A stretch of 64,000 bases of DNA, taken from contig BSYO01000023.1 in assembly GCA_033239525.1 (NCBI GenBank), forward strand, positions 100,600 through 164,599, written 5' to 3'. The first letter of the stretch is position 1. The number at the start of each line of letters is the position of its first letter. Positions 57,050 to 64,000 of this stretch are shown piece after piece. The position numbers were made by a program, and so were the translations under genes. Source of the stretch: Nepenthes gracilis. Taxonomy: Eukaryota > Streptophyta > Magnoliopsida > Caryophyllales > Nepenthaceae. Under the pieces are notes generated by a model. That model did not search any database. It was given only the letters and a program-made list of their open reading frames with translations, and was not told the DNA's origin.

Positions 57050-57477
57050 CCCGAGTGTAGATCCCCTGGATCCTCCTCTCGATGATCCTACCCCAATCCT
57101 TCCTCCTGGAAATCAACATGCCCTTCTCTCAAAAGGCTCTGATGAGGATCGGCTCCCTGGTGGCCTTGAACTCCAGACTAAGTCCCTCCTTGCCCCCGAG
57201 TTGGTCAGCCTGTGTATTGGATCAGATTGTTCCAATGATGAGTCCCGGGCCGGTGATCTCCCTGGTTCTCGACCGATGGCGATCTTAGGAATTGAGGATT
57301 GTCCCGGCCAGCCCCGAATTGCTAGCCCAAATTATTCTTTCGATCTTACACATGCTTCTGACATGTCTGACTCTAGCCGCTATAAGTTGGTGACTAGGAG
57401 TAGAAGACGAAAGTCTTCTAAGAAGATTAGAAATGCAAGGGGGCCTAAAGAGCGGCCCCCCACTTCGCCGGTCTCAC

Positions 57478-60400
57478 ATGAATAACATCGCATGCTGGAA
57501 TGTGAGGGGCCTCAATGGAGTTGTGAAGGCCCATGAAGTCCGCAACCTCATCAGGTCCCACGCTTATTCCATCATTGGCCTAGTGGAAACTAAAGTAGGT
57601 GGAAAAAATGTGGCCTCCGTATCGGCTAGGATTAATCCTAATTGGCTCTGGGCCATTAACTATTACATTTCCTCTGTCGGTAGGATTTGGATTGGGTGGG
57701 ACCCTAAGAAGGTGGATGTCAAGATTATCTCTATGGAAGACCAGGTTATCCATACCGAGGTGAACTTCCTGGATGATAACTCTCACTGCCTCTGTCCTTT
57801 GTCTATGGGGCTAATTTAGACAGTCATCGAAAGCTCCTTTGGCAAAGCCTTAGAAGGCACTCGGGCCTCTCGAGGGACATTCCTTGGGCTGTCCTGGGTG
57901 ACTTTAATGCTATCCGATCAGCAAATGAGGCGCTTGGCGGCGCCTGGCACCATAAAAGTTCCACCGATTTTAACGGGTGCCTTGGGGACTGTGACCTTGA
58001 TGATGTATGCCATGAGGGTCAGTTTTTCACCTGGAATGATGGTCGCGACCACACCACTCGTATCTTCAGAAAGCTTGACAGAGTGGTCGCAAATGGACAT
58101 TTGCTTGATCTTTTTACAAGATCTAAAGCTGTCTTTCCACCTGCCGGACTATCTGATCACTCCCCTTGCATTCTTCTACCAGTGGGCTGGGCTGCCCATA
58201 ATCATGGGATCTTTAGATTTAATAACTTTCTCACTAAATCCCCAAACTTCCTTCCACTGGTTAAAGAAGCTTGGGAGACGGAGAGTTCTGGTACGCCGAT
58301 GTTTAGGTTGGTTTCCTCTCTAAAAAAGGTGAGGAGTGCGCTTAAGAACCTTAATGCTCAAAGTGGAAATGTTCATGAAGAGGTTCTGCGTGCTCGTAAA
58401 TGCCTTGAGGAGGTCCAATCTAAGTCCCCCCCCTCAATCTGGGACCTATGACACTGAACGCCATTGTAAGGCCGAGTACTACTCAGCTATTGCGAGGAGG
58501 CGGAACTTCCTACACCCAAAAGCCAAGATCAAATGGTTCAATGAGGGGGACCAATGCACTAAATTCTTCTTTATATCTGTTAGTGGGAACCTTAATCGGA
58601 ATCGGATTTCCTCCCTTCTCGATGAGTCTGGCAACCCTACTAAAGGGACGGAGGATCTCTTCAATCTAATTGAGGGCCACTTCAAAAATGCCCTGGGATC
58701 TGGTCGTTCCGACGGGACGGCAGAGGCTAATCGGATCCGACCATTCATCCTCCACTCGGTACCTGACTCATTAACTGGCCCCCTTGTTAGGCCAGTCGGT
58801 GAGGAGGAAATTCGCTCTGCGATTTTCTCCATAGGTGATGACAGAGCGCCGGGTCTTGATGGCTTCACCTCAAAATTCTTTAAGGATTCGTGGGAGATCA
58901 CTGGTCGTACTATTTGTGAAGCTATCCATGATTTTTTTAAGCATGGGAAGCTCCTTAAATAGTTGAATACCACATTGATCAGCCTTATCCCTAAGGTCCA
59001 TTCCCCGCGCTCTGTCACTGACTTTCGCCCGATATCGTGCTGCAACGTCATCTATAAGGTGATATCTAAAATCCTTGCTAACAGAATCAAGAGCACCCTG
59101 CCCTACCTGGTTGACCGCTGCCAAACGGCTTTTGTGACGGGGCGTCAGATTAGTGATAATATCCTTTTAGCTCAGGAGCTCTTGCACAAGTATCATCTTG
59201 GGCTGGACCCGCCTAGATGTACTATGAAGGTTGACCTAAAGAAAGCCTACGACTCTGTCTATTGGGATTTTATTATTAATATTCTGACCCTTATGAAGTT
59301 TCCGCCTCAAATGGTCAATTGGATTGACCAATGCATTACGACTCCGACATATTCCCTCAATATCAATGGGGAAGTGGTCGGTTTCTTCAAAGGAGGCTAA
59401 GGCCTCCGCCAAGGGGACCCACTTTCCCCTTATTTATTTGTCCTTGTGATGGTGGTTCTCAATGGTATTATTGAGGTCAAGGCTAGACGGGATAACAATT
59501 TCAGATTCCATTGGAAGTGTGCCGGAACTCAAACTGTTATACTCGCCTTTGCTGACGACCTCCTCCTCTTCTCCCATGCTGATGCCAAGTCCATCTTGAT
59601 TCTTAAGGAATGCCTTGATGAATTCCAAGATGTCTCTGGCCTCTCCGCTAACCCAAATAAGAGTGAGATTTTCATCTGTTCTAAGGATTCCTCTCTTCAC
59701 CAGAATATTGCTGCTAGCACGGGCTTTAAAGTGGGCAAACTCCACATCAGATATTTGGGGGTTCCATTGATTACCACTAGGCTTTCGGTCTCTGATTGCA
59801 AGTCTCTCACCGATAGAATCACTAAAAGGATCAAATCCTGGAGGAATAGATGGCTCTCTTTTGGAGGGCGATTGCAACTAGTTGCCTCTATCCTCTCCTC
59901 TGTCCACCTTTATTGGGCTTCCATTTTTATCTTGCCAAAGTCCATCCTCAAAGATATTGAATGCATCCTCCGCCGTTTCCTTTGGAACGGTTCTTCTGAA
60001 AGCAGAGTCAATGCTAAAGTGGCTTGGCATGATATTTGCTACCCCAAGAATGAAGGCGGATTGGGCATCAATAATTTGATTGATCAAAATAAGGCTTCTA
60101 ATTGCAAACTCCTATGGCGTCTTCTCACTAGAGACCCGAACTCTGCTTGGTCTTTATGGGTCTACAAGAACAGAATAAAAGACCGATGCATTTGGACCAT
60201 TAAAGTCCCGGCCTCGGCCCCTTGGAGCTGGCGTAAAATAATGAAACTTTGCCCTTTTATGCGCGCTTACTCAGTTAAGGACATTGGGGACGGTTCTGAT
60301 ACTTTTCTCTGGAACGATAACAGGCATCCCCTTGGCCCCTTAGTGAGGTGAGCACCGACCGCACTCGCCTTGTCACGGGTTTGCATTGGAGGACTAAGGT

Positions 60401-61100
60401 CGATGCTATGATCAGAGACAACAGATGGGATTGGCCCAACCCCTTCGACACTGAGGTTTCCCACCTTGCTATGAATATGCCGACTAACCCTCTCTGTAGC
60501 TACCAAAAAGACTCATTGAGATGGACTGGGTCTTTCAGTGGCAAATTCTCGACTAAATCTGTATACTCTCTCATCCACCCTCCCAATCCAAAGGTCACAT
60601 GGGCTCACCTGGTGTGGGGTCCTTCCCATATCCCTTTCCACGCATTTACACTCTGGCTCGCCATTAGGAGGAGACTGAATACCATTGATCGTCTCCATTA
60701 TATCCCCAACATTTCTCCCTTATGCATTCTATGCAATACAGGAAATGAAAACATTGAACATCTGTTCTTTTCCTGCCCTCTTTCCAAAGCTTTGTGGACT
60801 AATGTTCAAAGACTTTCTGGTATTCATTGGCCCCATCATGAGTGGTATCAAAACATATCATGGGCTGCATCCATATGGAAAGGGAGTAATCTGTTGGCTG
60901 TCTCTAAGCGGTTGTCCTTGGCCGCCACGGATTACTTTATTTGGAAGGAGCGCAATAATAGATTTTTCCAAAAATCTCCCCCACAAGACATCTCTCGTAT
61001 TTTCTCTTCGGTGGTTGATGTTGTGAGGATCAAATTAATGACCATCTCGAATTCTAAGAGGGATGGTTATTGGCCAACTCGAATTCGGTGGGGCTTAAAA
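57478..61100 (+). pseudogene. LINE ORF2 (endonuclease, reverse transcriptase, zf-RVT), lightly damaged
   Basis: ATG 57478 sits five bases upstream of the ORF1 stop, giving an 8-base overlap (ATGAATAA). Endonuclease: NNIACWNVRGLNGVV, IIGLVETKV (catalytic Glu), VGWDPKKVDVK, GDFNAI region, SDHSPCILL. Reverse transcriptase: DGFTSKFFKDSW, a TAG at 58960-58962, SKILANRIKSTLPYLVDRC, KVDLKKAYDSVYWDF, GEVVGFFKGG then TAA at 59398, LSPYLFVLVMVVLNG and catalytic FADDLLLFSHADAKS. C-terminal: RWLSFGGRLQLVASIL, CILCNTGNENIEHLFFSC, RIRWGL then an A-tract in place of a clear stop. The endonuclease has frameshifts at about 57815, 58050 and 58430; another lies near 60350. The protein would act in target-primed reverse transcription. 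Confidence 0.88.
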
Positions 61101-63125
61101 AAAAAAAAAAAAAAAAAAAGGTGGTTCCTGTCGCGCTGCCTGGCTGTTTTTGCTTGGGTTTGAGATTTTGATTTCGTCGTTCTTCCCGTTCGATATTTTT
61201 GGTTTTGTTCCATGGGCTGGCTTGCTCCCTGGTGACGAGGCTCCCGGTATTGTTTGGTTATCCTTTTTTCGATACCCGATTTTTTCCGATACTTGGGCTG
61301 CTTGTGTAGCTCAGTTTTTTGTTGTTGTCTCATCTCCCAAAAAAAAAAAAAAACGAACAAAGGTAAAATTGGAAAAGAAAAAAAAAATAAAAAAATAAAA
61401 TAAAATAAAATTGAAAAATGATTGAAAATGAAAAATGTGAAGAAAAAAGATGACTGCAGCTTTTGCTTCCTCTGGAGTATGGCGTTCTCGCCTGTTTTTC
61501 TTCTTTTGGCACCGGTTTCTTGGAATGCTGAAATCCCTGCCTTTGAATCGGTCGAAGATGCTGTTTGTGGATTTTGGTATTGGGTGCTTGATCTTGGAGT
61601 GGGGATGAACTGCTGTGTTGATGCTTTTGAAATGAGACCTGGGTTTGAAACGTTGGAAGATCTGGACTGCCTGGTCGTTTTTGGGGTTTTGGTTCGTTGA
61701 TCTGAGTTGTTATGTTGGGATGTGATTGTGCAGCATTTGCATCGTGGAAAAAATCTATGGGTTTTGGTGCTGATCCTTGATGCTTGGCAGGATACCGAAC
61801 AATGTTAAGCGAGGCACTGTTTTATTGTGAACACTGCCTCTGGGTTCATTGACGTGGAAAGCCTTGCTGGGCTAACTGATGGGCAATGTTGCATCTGTTG
61901 CCTTTTCCGCTTGAGACTTTGTCTGGGATTATGAATGATGCCGGTGGCTAGTAGAAGACTGACTTGATGGTCCTGTCCGGTAAATTGGTGTGGTGCGGGG
62001 AGTGATGCTGGAACACGCTGTCGTGGTCGCTCTGCTCCCTCAAGTTGAAACTAAGATTGTAATGCCAGTGGCGGGTAGCATGATAGATGTACTGTGGTAA
62101 TTTGTCGAAGAGGTCCGAAGCTGAAGACTCTCTGGTATGTGGTGTGCTGAGCGCCGAAGCACTATGGGATTCTGTAAAGTGTGAAAGTTCGGTTGTATAG
62201 TTCTCAATCCACGAAGCTTCCGGGTGCTGATGGAAGCATTTGTTGGTGTTAGGTGGCCCAGGTGTTGAAGCTGGAGTAGTCTTGAGGATGTTGAGGTAGG
62301 GATGTAGACTTTCCGGAACTTGCTGGTTTTGGCGGTCTTTCTCATTACTGTTTCAGAGGATGGCTGTGCAGAGACTGAAGCTGGGCTTGAATGATGTATT
62401 GAAATATAGTCCCTGTTGTCTCCTTAAGATGATTTCTTCGTATTTTTGCTGCGCCGGACTTCAAATTGTATGTGCTGGAGGATGATGCTGATTTTGAAGC
62501 AGTAGGGAGTAGCGGTTAAAGCTGAGTCTGAATTGAAGGTCTCGATGTGCTGAAATGCAAGCTCGGGCCTTGCTGCAAACAGCTGTGGTTAAGTCTGATG
62601 TATTGATGCACCTGGTGTAATATTGGCAGTGAGGATTGGAACAAGATGCTCTTGGACGTTACCTGAAGGATGCAGGCTTCGATGGGGAATCTACCTAAAG
62701 GAATGCAACACAAATGCTGACGGAGGTTATGGAAATGTCTCCTCGATGCTTGTAATTGCTGAGTCTCTATGCTGTAGAAGGGTCTTGGTCTTGTCATGAA
62801 GAAGGATGCTGCTGCTGATTTTCTTCTCTGTGTGCCGGTGTGTCTATTAAGACCATTGTGAAGCTGGGTAGCTTGCAGTGCTGTTGATGAAAACCTGTGT
62901 GGACGTGGCTGATCTATTTTTGCCCTGTTGGAATTTGTAGATGACGATTTGCATATTTACATGACATTATTGTAATCTGCGCATTCCCTAGACGATGGCT
63001 GCTGTTGCGGACTGCTGTTGCTGGTTCCAACAGTGAGGCTCAGTTCTCTCTCTGTCCAGCTTGGAGGGGTGATTCCGCAAGCTTCTTTTCTTGTGCTGAC
63101 GATGCCATTGCTGTTGCTATATTTA
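61098..63125 (+). repeat. A-rich linker and non-coding 3' body of the + LINE
   Basis: A-tract at 61098-61119, a second at 61340, then AAAATAAAATAAAAT-like sequence to about 61430. From there to 63125 T/G-rich sequence with TGCTG words and no supported gene. No conserved 3' terminus is reached. Confidence 0.6.
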
Positions 63126-64000
63126 GCTTAAATTTTCAGCAATTCCCAACTGCAGCAGATTCATCATCTGCAGCCTCCGGACAGCAGGTCCAAGCGCTAA
63201 TGCACGCCCCAATCTAGTAAGACTAAGAACTGCCATCATTTTCCAAAGCCTCCAGCCAGCAAACTCCAGTAGCAACCGGACAGCATGTCTGAGAACAGCC
63301 ACACAACCCCAGTCCAAAGAAATTAAAGCTAGTGTAACCCTGTTCTGACCCAAACCAGCAAGACCGAGCACTTCCCCAATGCCCTCCAGCATTAAGTTTA
63401 TAAGCCTATCTCAGCATGCTTCAGCAAACACCCCCGCAGGACAGCAAGCACAGACAGAGAATCAGCATCTTGGGTATAGAAACATGCAAATTCATCAATC
63501 AAAACTGGGCTAGGAAACACCCAGTAGGAGGACGAGTTGAAATACAAAATAAATCAAAAGCGTCAGGATGCATTCTTCACCAGCAGCAGCAGCTGGCTCC
63601 GAGGACTCATGGAGGGAACACAAGCATACTGAGCCTCAGCATCAATTTAACAGCACCCAAATAAATGGAGCTTCAAAGCCAGGACCACAGCAGCCGGGCC
63701 ACAGCACATCAGCACCATCTAGCAACAGCCGGGCAGACATCCAAGGACAGCTACACAGCCCCATACAAACCTCATTCAGGAATTCCAAACGCCAACACCT
63801 TCAGCACCTGCATAAGGTTCCAGTAGCAACCAACAACAAAGTGGACAAAACAGAGCATAGCCATGACCCCCATTCATCCACCTCCACTTGCAGGACATTG
63901 GTAACCATGGAACCTCCAGCAGCGAGCAGTAAGTCAAACCATGAGCAAGGTCCAGTGAGAATCAAAATCATCAGCAGCTAGGCACCAGCAAATCTCATAC
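63126..64000 (-). repeat. CAGCA-rich body sequence, likely antisense retroposon body, origin unresolved
   Basis: Composition changes within a few bases at about 63125 from the TGCTG-rich to the CAGCA-rich strand (AATTCCCAACTGCAGCAGATTC). It resembles the bodies of - strand copies, yet there is no T-run or GGTAAGTAAG at the boundary. No gene seen to the end of the window. Confidence 0.45.

Larger units (their letters stand above)
51781..57485 (+). pseudogene. LINE ORF1 (DUF4283), interrupted by a retroposon at 53346-57049
   Basis: Start chosen at ATG 51781 (MAQDANPPSRLPEH), preceded by GCCGGCGCCC as at 3288. A Pro/Ser-rich N-terminus runs to about 52090, where the frame shifts to the 424-codon stretch beginning 52095. 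DUF4283 core at about residues 145-300 of that stretch: WASVVEKKAFGG, QGEDLWGTTLVGYF, HVAGNESGFFFFRFSSSAMLEKC, WSIAGHTLYLKLWKPGMVLS, WITISGIPVEYWTPLGLCWI, RLGFARVCVEMGVDAPRP. No CCHC knuckle. After the insertion it resumes at 57066 and ends with the basic tail SRRRKSSKKIRNARGPKE and stop TAA 57483-57485. Apart from one frameshift and the insertion it is well preserved, suggesting a young element. Confidence 0.88.
51701..63125 (+). mobile_element. Most complete + LINE: 5'UTR, ORF1, ORF2, linker, part of 3' body
   Basis: The 5' region begins directly after the truncated - LINE; TTCATCTTC at about 51717 matches 3191. ORF1 51781-57485 (split by a retroposon), ORF2 57478 to about 61100. A 22-24 base A-tract follows at the end of ORF2 (61098), then the linker to about 61430 and a TGCTG-rich body to about 63125, where strand composition flips. 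The 3' terminus is not in the window. Confidence 0.85.

Overview
This window looks like nuclear DNA of a seed plant, most likely a flowering plant. I see no host gene in it. Essentially all 64 kb belongs to one community of non-LTR retroposons that have repeatedly inserted into one another. The plant assignment rests on protein features: ORF1 products carry the plant L1-type DUF4283 domain (one copy also has a CCHC knuckle), and ORF2 products run endonuclease, reverse transcriptase (FADD active site), then a zf-RVT zinc-binding C-terminus. I cannot name the species.

Four kinds of element are present. (1) Autonomous-type LINEs have a 5'UTR, ORF1, and ORF2 starting inside the end of ORF1. An A-rich linker follows at the ORF2 stop, then a 2-3 kb non-coding 3' body, then a conserved 3' terminus. 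(2) One element keeps ORF1 and a long 3' body but has no ORF2 (half-LINE). (3) Four full-length non-coding retroposons of about 2.0-2.4 kb have their own GC-rich 5' module. (4) tRNA-derived SINEs, one of them a dimer. All share a terminal ACTTACTTACC-A(n) or a close variant. The main family also shares a hairpin with compensatory changes and an upstream CTCGGGGTATGCCC block. A second LINE family (type 2) has a divergent 3' terminus and a body studded with CGGAGTG.

Layout: 1-22285 is a + strand ORF1-only element. It is split by a - strand LINE (58-15188, itself split by a + LINE at 3138-11825), a non-coding retroposon (16101-18180) and a 24-bp tail-only insertion. 22286-24411 is a run of + strand 3' ends. 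24412-33339 is a + type-2 LINE with six insertions. 33340-37112 is a - type-2 LINE carrying a SINE dimer. 37226-46140 is the 5' half of a + LINE, split by a retroposon and by a 5.95 kb - LINE that itself carries a + LINE and two SINEs. 46141-51700 is - strand LINE material. 51701 to about 63125 is the most complete + LINE, split in ORF1 by a retroposon that carries another insertion. 63126-64000 is a strand-switched body of unclear origin.

The most striking signal is a set of insertions made of little more than the tail: 17-69 bp, flanked by 14-18 bp target-site duplications (TSDs). The tail shared by LINEs, retroposons and SINEs suggests that they use one reverse transcriptase. On the sense strand this tail contains TACTTACC, which matches the 5' end of U1 snRNA as I recall it. 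On the antisense strand it reads GGTAAGT, the 5' splice-site consensus.
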